This document shows positions 36,575 through 49,590 of a stretch of DNA of 64,000 nt, in pieces; position 1 is the first letter of the stretch, and the number at the start of each line of letters is the position of its first letter. Origin of the DNA: Zea mays. Taxonomy: Eukaryota > Streptophyta > Magnoliopsida > Poales > Poaceae. The DNA is taken from positions 117,833,982-117,897,981 of the forward strand of contig NC_050097.1 in assembly GCF_902167145.1 (NCBI RefSeq), written 5' to 3'. The notes beneath the pieces are model-generated. The model did no database searches and was not told the DNA's origin. It worked only from the letters and a program-made list of their open reading frames with translations. A program made the translations under genes and the position numbers.

Positions 36575-39500
36575 TGTGACAGAACCTCCCAAGTCATTAG
36601 GCCCACCTACAGTTGTCCTTGTACAATGGACCTCATACAACCCTGCAGGTGCCCCTGATCACTTGACAAGTTTGGTATCTGTATTCTTTACCTTTCCCAA
36701 GAGCGTTTCCCCCGTCACGCAGACATTACAATACATCGGAGGTACGAAAATGCGGAAGCAGTTACAATAACTTACCTTATATTAAAGTAAGAAAGAGTTG
36801 GATTATTACAGACCCAAACGAAATATAGGAGTGCTGAGTATTATTATTACATAACCTGGGAGGCAAAAAACCCTCCCGATAAACAGTAAAAAGTTTTTCT
36901 TAACGGAGGACACTTCCTCCCGAGTCTTCAGTCTTGATTTTCTTCTTTGGGCACCACCTTCGAACAAAAGCAGCAAAAATATGTCGCTTCCTCACCTAAA
37001 ACATGGGACAAAGCCCTGAGTACGAATTGTAATTTCACAAGATTTACCCGTCAAAGTAAAAGACTCTCAAGGATATGCTGGCATTTGGGAATCAAGGTAA
37101 GGCTTATCAATAATCAAAGACTCTGTTTGCAGAAATGCTTACTAATAGTGGATCCTTAAAAATCCAGTTTTATTTGTCAGGTTAAGTAAAATTACCTGCA
37201 ACTAGAGTTCTTTCTACCCTAATTCATTCACTTGACCTATACTAGCCAATTTCTTAACAACCCTTCATGTTCACTGGATTGCTACGTGTAGGGCAGTGAC
37301 CAAGTCTTCATATCCGCGAAGTTACGACGATCCGAATCGATTATACTCAACTGAGGATCTCCAATCACACGATATATGTAGCACTTAACCCTTGCATATG
37401 TCAACTCGCCACCCGGGTTCTTAAGACCAGATCAGGTTCACGCCAACCAAGAGCACAGCTACACCACCGTCCAGCCTCTTGCCACAGAGGGTACACGCTA
37501 CTCTCGCTATCTCTCCACTCTCATTGCATGTTATCTTATTCTGGTATTAGTCTGCCCAAGGCAAAGCTTACCCATGACGAGGCATGTGACCAGCTAAAGG
37601 GTCCTCGATCATCAAGCCTACATCGACACGGTCCTTAATCGACTCAGACGGAGACACTACACCGAGACTCTTTTCTCGTGCAAGTCACCCGCCCGGTCTC
37701 AGCTTTATCATTTCAACCCAAAGTTTGGTACATCTTTTTCCGATGTTGAACCCATCACGGCCATGATGGATCCACCATCAAATTTTATTTTTGAAAATAT
37801 CCCACCCACTTGAAGCATCATCTTTTGTCAAAACAAAATATTTTGTTTTTCTATAGCAAAGCTAAGCATAAGAAAAACCTTTTTGTAAATCAGGGATTAA
37901 GGAGAAGTAATCAAATCCAAGGAAGGAAATGCAGCAACTGGTTTAGCACACAACTCCTATCACCTAATGCATCAAGTAAGTGAGAAAGATTTCAAAATAA
38001 CAAGGGTGGCAAATGAATCGGGGCTTGACTTGAGTGATAGGTGAATCAGGCTCCGCAGATATCAAAATAAAAGCAGTTGCCTGCCTGAGGTTCTTCAGGT
38101 GGTGGTGGTGAAGTCCTCGCTTCTTCAACTTCTATTTCCTCTTCGTTCTCTAGATATAACCATATATAATCATGAATGCTCATGTAATGCTCATGAAAAT
38201 GCTAAGATAATAAAAGTTTATTATCTAATGTCTTGAATATAACTTTCCTTCATGGATCTCTAAGAAATTAGGGTTTTCGGAGTCTATAGTGAAGTTCATA
38301 GGGCAGGGGCTAGGGTTTTGGGTTCTAAGTATCAAACATGGTCCAAAACATACTAAAATTTACCCAAGACTTCTAAATAATATTTAAAGTTTACCTAAAA
38401 AGTTTGGTGAATTTTGGGATTATAAATTACTCTCTAAAATTCCAGAAGTAAGGTTTTTGGCTGTTTTAAATGTCCCAAAATTCCCTATTGGAACTAAAAA
38501 TCATGAAACTATTTTTATTAAATACTATAGGAAATTAGAAGCCTGGCAAAATTGGTTTGGTATTTTTAGCATTTTTCTGTAATTTTCTAGAATTTCTTTA
38601 GCTCTGGTAGAAAAGGAAAAAGAAAAAGACTCTACAGTGCTGGGCTGAAATTGGCTTGAGCCGGCCCATCAACAGGCAGAAGCGCACGCCCGCGCTGCTG
38701 GTTTTGCAAAAATGCCCTTCTCAATTTGAATAACTGGAAAAGGGTCACGACACTATTCTTATGTCTCACTGACATTTGCAGGAACACCCCCCGCATTTAT
38801 TTCTTCGCAACGCGAAGTCCACGACGCGGCCCGGTGGAGAACCAAGCTTCGACGAGCCCACGCCGGCCGGATCCCACAACGGCTGGTGCTCTTCTTCGGT
38901 TTAAACCTAATTCAATCCCTAATGAGTGTTTCCCCTCAACTAATTTTATTAACGGGACCCTAACACGCTCTACTCACGGTGACAGCGGACACCATGGGTA
39001 ACCGAACACGTTCCCGGTGATCCTAGGGACTCTAGCTCAATTGGATGGGTCAGAGAGTATCAGGAGCATCCAAGGATACTGAAATGAGGACTCAGAGGAC
39101 ATGAACGGACCTGAGATGCGCTGGCCATGGCAAGGTCAAATCGCTCGGTGTTCTTGAGTGTTTTGGGGGAAATCCCAAATTGGGGAGTTCTAGGGGATGA
39201 TTCGAGGCACTGGTTGCTTCACTGGTTGCACAACTACCTAGCAGAGCAGGCGGGGTCATCAATTTATAGCAGGCTTGAGCGGTGGCGTCCAATTTCACGA
39301 CGATGCGCTGGCGGCCGGAGAGGAAGAAGGTCACTGGCGCTCGGGGTTAGTGGCTTTCACCGTGGCAGCCCTCCGTCGATCACCGGGCATGCATGACATG
39401 TTTCACTGCGACGTGGTCTAACACTTTAGCACGTGGCGCACAGCAGTGAGCGTCCAACGGCGGCGAGGTCTATCCCGGCTGCACAACGAGCAAGTGGGTA

Positions 39501-40572
39501 CGGTGAAAGTCATCCTCGACCGAGCCTGAGCTAATCTGGTGCCAAGATCTTTACTCCGTCGTGGTTATCCACTTACCAGAGAGCACGAATCGCGGCGACG
39601 GCGCAAATCACAGCGCAAAGGTCACCGGCGGCGAGGGGGGCTGAACTTGTAATCTGTTTCAGTTACTGTACCATGGTGGTTACCATTAGAGTGTCTGACA
39701 GACCAATTTACAGGGCTCGGATCTCAAATTTTCATGTGGCAACTTACTAATCCACGAGTAACAAAATTGTTGCCTGATGATCCAGCTACAATCCTGCTAT
39801 AGCGATCACTCCTAAATTCTTACTGGATTAGGCTCAAATCCCAGCTCAAAGATGGCTCAATCACACTGTCAGTCTGAATTCTGACCTAGGGCAGTCTGAC
39901 AGCTAAACTTTAGGCACATTTTTCTCCAATTTCTGTTTAGCACCAGTGCTTAGTGACTTAACCAAAATTGTTCTCCTTACATATCTCTAAAAACTTGATG
40001 TGTTGACCTAGGGCAAAATCTTCATAATTTGGAAGATATAGGGCTCCAAAGTTGAGCCAATTCCACTGAATTTCAGACTTAACCCAATAGAGTTCAAATA
40101 GGGCTTTTTGCAAATAAGTCCAAATCTTAGGGTTTAAGTTGCAAATCCTCATACCTGTGAATCATATGAGTTATGGTACCCTAATTTCATGGTTTTTGCA
40201 CTTAGGTCCAAAAATGTGCACATTTTGCATATAACCCCCCTAGGGTTTCAGTCCAGGGTTTCTCAGGGGTCCATTTAGGGTTTTTGGTGCTTCTAGGGTT
40301 TGGGGGCTACTTAAGTCCATCCATGATGATATTTTATGATTATTTCTACTAAGTTTTGAAGTTTTCTCTTAATTAAGCTTTGTTTATTCTCTTAAGCTCA
40401 GTCTAGGGTTAAGCACTGTACCCTAGGGTTTCACTTATAACATGTCACATCAGTACAGCTTGTTTGAACTTTTTGCCTAGTGAATGCATTCTAGGTGTGA
40501 CAAACACATGATATGCCAATGCTTATGATGTTATGCTCAAGTTTTAGTGTCAGTAACACTAGGGGTGTTACA
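36575..40572 (-). mobile_element. Second Tekay-type solo LTR
   Basis: A block of about 4.0 kb. On the minus strand it starts TGTAACACCCC at 40572 and ends GGTTCTGTCACA at 36575. The flanks AGATC (36570-36574) and GGATC (40573-40577) differ by one transition, a likely aged TSD. The flanking sequence is the plus-strand solo LTR, which aligns across the insertion with the defective Tekay LTR (GGGAGG(T/C)(T/C)CT... into TTGCGATG). No primer site, polypurine tract or coding region is present. ORFs at 36576-37159, 38726-39001 and 39092-39396 show no domain; the GC-rich part near 39280-39640 is ordinary for such LTRs. Confidence 0.75.
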
Positions 40573-40577
40573 GGATC

Positions 40578-41382
40578 GATCATGTTGCGATGCCTTTTCG
40601 GACAAGGGATTCCTATATCACCCCCTCAAGAAACCGTAGCGGGTCTTCTGAAGCTAGTTGAACTATGTAAAGGCCTCGTAGTATAGCCTTGCCAACTCAC
40701 CTTGGAAGTGTTTTAGGGTCCGTACAGCCCCAGGCGAAAAGGGAACATGACTTATGGGTAAAGATGTGCAACCTCTGCAGAATGTAAAACTGGCATATCA
40801 GTCGTGCTCACGGTCAAGAGCGATGGAGGACTATCACATGATTAACTTATGGAATTAAACTTAATCTGTCATTTGCATTGCATTATGAGATTTATTATTA
40901 AAACTTAAACTGGTATATTAGTCATGCTTATGGTCAAGTAATTGCTAATAAAATTTTGACCAACTTTAAAAGCAATGCTCAACCTTAACCATTCCTTTTG
41001 GAAAGCCTTACACTTCACATGAGCCCCCACGGTAAGTGAGCTCATGCACATTATTCCCCATAACTTGTTGAGCGATGAACGTATGTGAGCTCACTCTTGT
41101 TGTACTCGGCCCCTAGGTCAAGGACAGGTACCGCAAGATAAGGAGCATGAAGGATGTCACAATGAGTTCGTGAGAGATTTAGGTCGTTGTCTCCCAATCA
41201 ACTATAGTTGCGGAGGATCGTTGTCATCATATGATGTAATTATTTAGCTACCTTGTAAAGAACCTCTATGATATAATAAATATGTGACATTCATTTCTGT
41301 ACCATGAGTCATCATGTGTGAGACTTGATCCTAGCACACATTTGAGATGCGCCCGGGTTTGCCCTTAAATTCGGGTGTGACA
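40578..41382 (+). mobile_element. Tekay-type solo LTR, right piece
   Basis: This is the end of the solo LTR, terminating ATTCGGGTGTGACA at 41382. Stretches such as GTAATTGCTAATAAAATTTT and GTATGTGAGCTCACTCTTG match the reverse complement of the defective Tekay LTRs, confirming the family relation and plus orientation. The next five bases, CGACC, are the candidate TSD. Beyond them the Tat gag resumes on the minus strand. Confidence 0.78.
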
Positions 41383-41387
41383 CGACC

Positions 41388-41886
41388 TGCCAAGCAAGGA
41401 CCACGGTTATGGTATTTTCCCTAGATATGAGTTCATTGGCATACCATATAATGGCTGGGGCTACAAATCTCCATTTGTTGCCGATGTATTAGACATAAAT
41501 GTCATATTACTAGTTTCATATGATGGAAAACTAGGAGCAACAGATTTCTTCAACGAACGTGTTAATTTTCTAATTGATTCTTCCAACCTCCAATTTGTTG
41601 TTTCATTTGATTATGATGCTGCTCTACATACTATTTAATAGATTGGATGTCGTCGTGTTTACTTATGTTGGGGATTTTAATCGAAGATAGAAGAGATGTG
41701 ACGTCGGTCTCTCCATGTTTGACCACCTTCTAGTGCTGATCCACCGTGTATTGTGACAAGAATTACTCCTTCACTTGACGCATGTAGTCTTCGTATTGTT
41801 GTTGCTCATTGATCATCAGACTTTCAAACAACCAGCTTTGGGATATTTTTTAGGGAGATATCGGTGTGATCTTTAAAACCAGCCAT
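41388..41886 (-). pseudogene. gag: Tat-type gag, N-terminal part (pol-less element)
   Basis: On the minus strand the frame begins MAGFKDHTDIS at 41886, matching MAGSRDSSNIS of the plus-strand Tat gag. It ends near the solo-LTR insertion with a segment resembling LYGMPMDTYPKQP (here LYGMPMNSYLGKIP-like). Stops and shifts occur between these landmarks. Gag continues at 9911. Confidence 0.7.
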
Positions 41887-41947
41887 TTGAGGGCCTAGAT
41901 TATAGTAGATCTAGACACATGTTTCCCAGCGAATTCGCCAAAAAGTG

Positions 41948-42211
41948 TGTTGGTGCCTATCTGTGCACCAAACACTAGAACAAACCACCTGGTGGTGCTC
42001 TCTGTGGAGGTGCGAACGGTCCACGGCACAAGGCCGGACAATCCGCGACCTAGCGCAGGAGCGGCTCCTCCTCTACATATGTTCAAACGGTCCACGCTTA
42101 GGGCTCGAACGGTCCATGATGGCACAAAGAGTCATCTTCTTCTCAGCAGACCTAGATCTCGCCTCCCGAGAGGGACCCCATCGGGGAGGAGAGATCCTAG
42201 GGGTGTCTTAG
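41948..42211 (-). repeat. 5' LTR of the pol-less Tat element, partial
   Basis: TGTTGGTGCC at 41948 marks the inner LTR end. Next to it is a diverged primer-site region (CCCAGCGAATTCGCCA) comparable to that of the plus-strand Tat element. The LTR matches 6201-7090 and is cut at 42211 by the Grande-like element; CTTAG (42207-42211) is the candidate TSD. Confidence 0.8.
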
Positions 42212-42880
42212 TGTTGGGGGCCTTCGTCTTCCGAAGGTCCTCAAAAACATGATTTAACAATGTTTTCCAAGTGTAACATATGAGCAGGTACCTTCGGACT
42301 CGGGTTAAAAGCATATACGATGTGAAAAGCATGGTCGTGACGAAGGTTGATGTTGCTCCAAAGCTACGCGCAAGGGAGCTTCGGCTTAATGGCGGAAAAA
42401 GGAACAGACTTAAAGGGGAAAAGGCTATCTAGTCCCCGTTGGGTTGTCCATAAGTCAATAGTAAATATGAAGGGCATGAATGTAAATTTACACAGGCTGC
42501 GCCCTGTGCCTATAAATAGATGAACAGTCCCCCGTACTGTTCAGGCTGACTTGTACTCGTTGGTGCGTCACGCTTGTACTTTCATCTTCTATCAAGCCGA
42601 AGGTACAAATGTAATTCAATATTGTTTCTATTTATCCATGATAGTATAATAAAGATGAATTGATAATGTCATATGATTATTCATGTTGTCTCTTGTATTT
42701 CATATGCTTCTTCTTACATTAACACATACTATGATGATGAAGGTATGTCCTTCATGACCTTCGTCCGTAGATCATTATATCCTAAGGGAAATAATGTTTC
42801 GAAGGACGAAGGACCATTAACCACTAACATTTGTGTTTCCTTGTTCTTAATTCATAGTATTTGAGAACAAGTCCCCAACA
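42212..42880 (+). repeat. 5' LTR of the Grande/Huck-like element
   Basis: 669 bp, TGTTGGGGGCC...GTCCCCAACA, with a short inverted terminal match (TGTTGGGG/CCCCAACA). The TATA box is TATAAATAGA at 42511-42520. Frequent CTTCGG/CCGAAG words are present. Confidence 0.88.
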
Positions 42881-42940
42881 TTGGCGCCCACCTCTGATGT
42901 ACCTACTTCCACAACCTTCGGCAAAGCACTAACCTTCGTC

Positions 42941-44478
42941 ATGCCGCCGAAGAATATAACAGCACTAGGGGCTGCTGCACTGCAGCCACTGAACACAAAC
43001 CAGGAAACTCTCTCTCTCTCTCCGAGAGGCTCGAAACCAGAAGAGAAAGGCCACCAGTCCAACACTCCAGGAGGAGGAGTTGGATCAAGAGATCGGGGAC
43101 ATGGAAATCATCCATTAACAAGTGCAAAGAAAAAATGAGAAGATGGCTCGGCTAGCCGATCTTCAAAGGAAAATCGATGAAGCTACTGAAGAAGTGCATC
43201 ATCTTGTTCAAGATGAACAAGACCGAAGGCCCCAACACAGGGAGCTTCGCCAATGCAAGAGGGCCTATTCAACGAAGATGGATGGTATGATGATTTTAGT
43301 CATGATACCTTTACTTTTGATGATGCTTCTCCCTTGACAGCAGAACTATAGGCTACCCCATGGCCCCCATCATACAAGCCACCTCAGCTTCCCATGTATG
43401 ATGGACACTCAGATCCAAAGCAGTTTCTGATGAGTTACGAAGCAACTATATCTTCATACAGGGGCAATACTGCAGTCATGGCGAAGTCCTTTGTCATGGC
43501 AGTCCGGAATGTAGCCCAGACATGGTATTCTTCTCTTCAGCCAGGGACAATCACGTCGTGGCAGAAGCTCAAGGACATGCTGGTTACCAGTTTCCAAGGC
43601 TTCCAAACGAAGCCAGTCACAGCTGAGGCCCTGTTCCAGTGCACGCAAGACCATGAGGATACCTTCAGGCGTATGTCCGAAGGTTCTTGCGACTGAGGGC
43701 ACAAGCGCCTATAGTGCCCAATGAAATTGTCATTGAGGCCATGATCAAGGGTCTTCGACCAGGACCTACGGCTCAATACTTCGCTAGAAAGCCCCCACAG
43801 ACTCTGGAGAAGCTGCTTCAGAAGATGGATGAGTACATCCGGGCTGACAACGACTTCCGCCAAAGAAGGGAGGAAGCTTACATATTCTCTGAGATGACCA
43901 GGGGCTTCGGAGGAAGAATTCACTCGAGGCATGTCAGGTCGATCCACAGCTCCAGTCAGAACGACGACAAAGGAAGCCAGCCTCAGAGGTCACAATACAC
44001 CTCACAATCTTCGGGGCAACAACAAAGCTCTTTCAGGCTGCCAGCTCCAAGGGGCAGAGGCGCCAGGGGCTTCGGAGGAAGATTTGGGGATCAGCCCAGG
44101 AAGATCTATTGCTTATTTTGTGGTGAAGACAAGGGCCATACTACAAGAATGTGCCAAATCACCATTCAGAAGCAAAAGGAGATCGCAAAAGTCGAAGCTC
44201 GGCAAAATCAGCCAAAGCAGGTCTTGCACACTGCTTCGTGCCACTCTCCCTACATACCAGAGTATGTGGGCAATCATCCTACAGCTTCTGTTGCTTCGGC
44301 TAGCCATTCACAGGCTTCCTGGCAACAGCTCCCACCCCCACCACCACTGCAACCGACCTATTCCCGAAGCCAACAGCCAGAAGGGCGCCAGCACTCCCAA
44401 CAGCAACGTGAATTCAGGGAGGAATCTGAAGCTCGCACAGTCAACAATACTGTGCTAGAATCAAAGCACATTTATTGA
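42941..44478 (+). pseudogene. gag: Grande/Huck-like gag, frameshifted
   Basis: The start MPPKNITALG is at 42941. Coding signal moves through three phases: to 43138, 43122-43337, 43394-43696, then 43687-44478, so at least three frameshifts have accumulated. The capsid-like gag core (MYDGHSDPKQFLMSYEATI...MAVRNVAQTWYSSLQPGTI) lies at 43394-43600. A zinc knuckle CLFCGEDKGHTTRMC (C-x2-C-x5-H-x4-C) lies near 44110-44155. The C-terminus is Gln/Pro/Ser-rich and ends at 44478. A CT dinucleotide run (43009-43021) sits in the N-terminal part. Confidence 0.8.
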
Positions 44479-44639
44479 GCGATATCCTACCTCTGAAACA
44501 CCTTTATGTTCTATGTCATTTTGTTTTTCAATAAGGAACAAGCAATGTAAATCCAGTTTTAATTCCTTGTAACAATTTCGCTTCAGTTAGAATGAAATAT
44601 ATCTTCTCCACAGACTGACGAAGCTCAAAAATTGCCGAA

Positions 44640-44960
44640 ACTACAAAAAGTCGTTCCTAAGGGGGCGCAGCGTAAGTTTTGGTGAAGCTACAAAAAAGTC
44701 GTTCCTAAGGGAGCGCAGTGTAAGTTTTCTGCTCAAAAGTCGTTCCGAAGGGAATGCAGAGCCAAATACCGCCGAAATATAAGGCGAAGAAGTTCAAAAG
44801 ACGTTCCTAAGGGGATGTAGAACTTACACCGCCGAAATAAAAGTCGAAGAAGTTCAAGACGTTCCTAAGGGGTTGCGGAACTTACACCGAAAAATAAACG
44901 GTGAAGCCGAAAAATAAACGGCAAAAAGATTCCAATCGTTCCTAAGGGGACGCAGAGATT
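44640..44960 (+). repeat. Degenerate tandem array around CGTTCCTAAGG
   Basis: Six copies of a GTTCC(T/G)AAGGG...GCAG-like core (about 44652, 44700, 44743, 44796, 44860, 44938) are spaced about 45-80 bp apart, with CCGAAA(T/A)A(T/A)AA words between them. No protein is encoded. The array follows gag directly. Confidence 0.8.
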
Positions 44961-44971
44961 GTGTGTTTTAG

Positions 44972-47900
44972 TGTGGGCGTTGTGGCAGGACTGCCCGAAT
45001 TATTCCAACTTAAGTGCCTAAGTCCCGCCGTAGAGGCTAGACCACACTTAAATGGGAATAACCCGTCAATCCCTCGGATCTAGTACGACAAGGCCACTGA
45101 CAGGATCAAGTACCACAATCTCACTTGATGGTGAGTCACAGAGCAAATACGATAAAGCATAAAACCATGCATATAAGAGTATTAAATTATTACATCGCCA
45201 TCGGAGTTTTGCAAAAGTAGTCATCATTGTTCGAGTGCAGCGGAATAAAACTAACGATAATTAGATAGAGAGATGGGGAAGCGTGTCCCATCACTCCTCA
45301 TGCTCCTCCTCAGCCGAGGTAGGGTCCCACTCGACAGTCCAACCCGGTGGCAAGATGGACGGCCAAGTCACTCCAGCAACCATGTCCTCTAGAGATCCTA
45401 AAAAATTATGCCACAAGCAAGGCTGAGTATACTAATACTCAGCTAGACTTACCCGGTGTGAGGAGTCTACTCCTCTACCTCTAGACATGCAGCTGTTTGG
45501 CTGTGGGGTTGGGTTGCCAAAAGCACTAGCTGAGTTTCTAAGTCAAGTTTTAACTTTGCCAATTTAAGTGTGACTCTCTTAAGGCTAAATGTGTACTATC
45601 TACTCATACATAGTAGCAAACATTTTTAGCAATCAACATCTTGGATCAACTCATCATATTTCCACTTGTTACTCAATGCAGTACAATGGATCAAGCAGTC
45701 TCATTAGCTGCGAGAAGCAGACGATTCAAATCGAGTTTTATCCTTGCAAGGTAAACCTAAACACACGACATGTAGGGGCACTTCGTCCCCACACACATCA
45801 ACCGTCCCCATCGATTCCCCATCAGCAGATCAGGGCTCACCGCTTTGGCGTACAATGCCTCACTGACCCCGACTGCCGTCGTGCAGTGACCGCACTTGTA
45901 CCCACCATAACCGGAATGGGAGACCACGTCTCAGGTCGCGTGAGGGGATATGTCCACTGTCAGGTTCACTCAGGTACTAGGCTTACCGATTTACCATATT
46001 TCTCGGTATGTGCTTAGTACGTTCAATCGCTTGACACAGGTATCCGCACGTTAATCCTTATTCTAATTTCATCTCGTAGACCACGTATCCCCATGGATCC
46101 GTGTCCACAAACCAACTATCAATATGATATGAAAGTGGGTACAACCAATTCCTGACCTCGCGCGAGTGCTAGAAAACCACTCGACTTCTACCGAGATCCT
46201 AGTTAATAAAGCAGCTACTCGACCTAGCATACTAGTATCCATCTCAAAAGGATTTCTGAGATCATGCAACTAGGGTTTCAAACAACTCCTACACCTAAGT
46301 GCGCATTCAATCCTACAATCATTAAGTATAGTAAAATAGTATATATAACAGGTTATGCATAAAACCCGGGCTTGCCTTCCAAAGCAGTGGCAGGCAGATC
46401 CTCTGGTGCAGGCTCTGGTGCTGGATCCGGGGCTACCTCCTGAGAAGCTCCTTGCTCCGGCACGAGGACGTACTCTCCGTCAGCGAGGTTACAGTCTATT
46501 GAAATGTAATGAACATGTATGTCATGATTATGCAGGATTTAATAACATTATGCTAAAGGAAGAAAAACTAAGTTAATGAGTAACTTAGGGTTTCTTGGTC
46601 ATACGGGGCTTGTAGTGGTTTATGCTTATCACTCTTGGTTTAGGTTTTGTTAGGGATAGGCATAATGGGTTGGTATTTCCTTAATATAATTTTGTGGACA
46701 ATTTACAAAGGGTTTTAGGGTGACACTAATTTCTATTATTCATTTTTCCTTTCTTTATTTTCTATTTATGGTTTCTAGTGTAGGTTTGAACTACAACAGT
46801 GGTTTAACTTTTTCCAAAAATTCTGAAAAACTTTCAGTGGGTTGCCATTGGTCATTATAGCCCATTCTAGGAATTTGAGGTTCAAAAGAAAAAGGCTATG
46901 CTTTAGACAAAAATAACAAAAGTCATGTAAAATGGGCCACTTTGCACTACATCTCTTAATTAGGGGTGGGTTCTGTCCTAAGGGTTATTTTTGTTGGCAT
47001 CTAACAGTAATAATAAGCTGCTATGCCAAAAATCACAGAAAGCTAAGGGATGGTTATTTAGTTGTGATTTTCCAAAGTTCAATGCCAAAAAGGCACTTTC
47101 TACCGCCTTGCCATTTGAAAAATGTCAAACAGCAGATTTCATATTTTTCCTAAGTTCTTAATAACAAAACATTAGCTATCCCAAGGTTTGGGGTGTTTTC
47201 ACCTTGGGGTTATTTTTGTAGGGTTTTTCTAAGTTTTCCTTGTTTTCCTAAAATAAAAGGTATCCTATTTATTTTATACTAAACCAGAGTATAATAGATT
47301 TTTCTAGTGAACTACACTGAATAAGTACCCTAACAAAAATAGGAGTGCCCCCCTGGTTTATTATTTAAATCACCTTTTCTATTTTTCTTAACCTTAAGCA
47401 TATTGTAAAATAAGTGGCAATTTCTACCTTAATGGGGTGGACAGAGAGGTTTAGCATTTTTAAATAGGTCAGTAGGTCGACATAAACTTCTCCAAATTTT
47501 CTTAACCTTAGTCAAATAGTGCAACCATTTTTCTTCCTATTTTTTTAGCTTTTGGCCAAAACAATAATTAAATCAGAACCCTAAAGTTTTCTGTAGTACA
47601 TAGGGGTTTTATATTTTTTCTAAGGAGTTTATATTATTTAAGATCTGACAAAATTGGTTTGACTAAATTTGGATGAATAAAACAGAAGTTATGAATTATT
47701 CAAGTTCTGTTCAAATTTTAAATCAGATTTAATAAAAGGTTTCCTGGAAAACCACTTTGCACCGAGGTCCTTGGGTTATTTCTAAACTAACTCTCTCAGT
47801 TATACCCCGCGCTACTATTCATCCGAGTCACTGACATTGCGCAAAACCCCTCTGACTTTCTCTTCTTCTCCCCCGCGGTCCCTCCCTAGGTTTAAACAGT

Positions 47901-49340
47901 ACCCGCGCGAAAGAAAAGGGTGGCGCGGCTTACCGGCGGCGAGAGAGGTCCGGCAAGGGGCGGGGTTGGCTCCGGGAGGTTCTGGCGGTCACAACGATGT
48001 ACGGCTCGACGGCGGGGATGGCCGGAAGCGCTCGGTCGACGTGCGCAGGCGGGTGTCCTCGTCGGCGGCGGGTGTGCCGGCAAAACCACGGCGACCTAGT
48101 CCAATCCAATGGCATGGTGAGCTTCACGGGGTGATGTAGAGGCTATCTGTGCATTGAATCGAAAAATGGCGCAGTGGGTTACCCGGTCCACGTGCGCCGG
48201 CGGGGTTCTGAACTCCGGTGAGCACGATTTCGCTATTCCGGTGGTGCGGGCCCTCGGTTTAAGCCTTGGCAAGCTTTACGGCCTCCCAGGGAAGCTATTC
48301 GAAGGCTTGGATCGAGCGGAGGAGGGCGGGAAAGGGGCTGGCCACGGTGGTTGCCCTCGGGCGGCTCTGGCGGGTCGCGGGGAGGTCGCCGGAGCTAAGG
48401 GCGAGCTCGGGGGAGTTAGGCGTGGTACGGAGGAGGCAACGGGGAAGGCAGCCGGGCACTGGGACAGGCTTTATAGCCGTGGCGCGGGCGTGGTCACGGG
48501 CGGCCGCGGGCGCGCGGGGGTTCGCGCACGGGCGTGCTCTGAGCGCGCCCCCGAGTGTCAGCCCGCGTCGAACACGTGGGAGCTCGCTTCTGCCATGGTT
48601 CAATAGCATATTTGAGCACCTTAGCGTGCGTATCTTGGCAAAACCACTATGTACGGTCTCTTCCCTGCTCCATATCCTACCTTTTTGCTGTGAGTTCCAA
48701 GTCAAGATATGGTCGGGGTAGGGAGATAGAGGGGTGAGAAGTTGCCTATGTCATAGCTGTCCAAACCGGGACAAAAGCTATGCCAAGTCGTGTCAAACGA
48801 CTTAGGGTAGGTGTCAACTTCCTCCAGGGCATTCTAGGGGTAATTTGGCGCCACTTTGTCAATTGGGTCGAAGTGTTTTGAATTTTGGATGAGGGTGAAC
48901 ATGGGTGATCTTTGTCCAAGGGTTAGTTTTGGACTTAGGCAATTTCTGAATTTTTCTTTTGTGTTCAAACCTTTGGTGAACTTTTTGGGGCTTTTCTGAT
49001 ATCTTTTTGGGGTTACTTTCTTACTATTATTTGTAGGTTATTAAGTATACTACAACTTTTATATTTGGCCCAAGTCATGATCATAAGGTTTTCATGACCT
49101 TTTGATCCTACTTGCATCTAGGGTTCCTATTGTCCAAAGGGGTTTGCTTTAGGGTTTTGGGCAATTCTCCCCTTTAGATGTGCATGACAAGCTAGGGTAT
49201 GATATCCAAGATGGGTGGCACTTGCTTAGGACCTTGAATTCCAAGTTTGAGATACTTTGCTCAAACTACCCCACATGTGATAGTTGGTTTAACAGGTGTA
49301 GCCCTGGGTGGACACCCTGAGTAACACCTGGGGTGTTACA
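44972..49340 (-). repeat. 3' LTR of the right-hand Tekay element
   Basis: About 4.37 kb. On the minus strand it starts TGTAACACCCCAGG at 49340, just after the polypurine tract, and ends near TGCCACAACGCCCACA at 44972. The lower boundary is less certain because the partner LTR is outside the window. It contains an AT-rich half (46300-47800) and a GC-rich block (47830-48600). ORFs in the GC block (e.g. 48154-48606, 48266-48721, 48295-48705) overlap on both strands and carry no domain. Confidence 0.72.
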
Positions 49341-49590
49341 GCCCTCCCCCCTTAAAGGAATCTCGTCCCGAGATTTCAGGTAGAGTCCCTTGGAGGGGTG
49401 CTTGAAGGTGTGTGGGTGTGCTACTCTTTATTTTACCCAGGTTTCTCTTGTTACTGCTCTTCGAATGTCATTCTCTTTGCAACTTCAGAAGGAAGCCCTT
49501 TTTAAGTTAAATCCACAACCTAGACTATCCTTGTTATCTAAGTTTTTCTTATAATTGTATTCAAAGGGTAGGTGGGGGTGGGGTTTTGGG
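49341..49590 (-). other. Tekay 3' untranslated region and polypurine tract
   Basis: Noncoding 250 bp between the pol stop and the 3' LTR. On the minus strand it ends in CCTTTAAGGGGGGAGGGC (49358-49341), the polypurine tract directly before the LTR start TGTAACACC. Confidence 0.75.

Larger units (their letters stand above)
42212..44971 (+). mobile_element. Grande/Huck-like Tat Gypsy element, left part
   Basis: A 669-bp LTR is followed by a TTGGCGCCCACC primer-site region, a broken gag, and a repeat-rich noncoding stretch. It is then interrupted by a Tekay element at 44972. No pol is present in the visible part; it may lie beyond the window or have been lost. The LTR sequence and the GTTCCTAAGG repeats remind me of Grande, but the family name is from memory and uncertain. 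Confidence 0.75.

Noticed and set aside
47837..48737. GC-rich block with ORFs up to 151 codons that resembles a plant gene first exon
   Set aside because: It lies inside the long Tekay LTR, the frames on both strands mirror each other, and no domain, intron or conserved motif is visible. Captured gene sequence is possible but unsupported.
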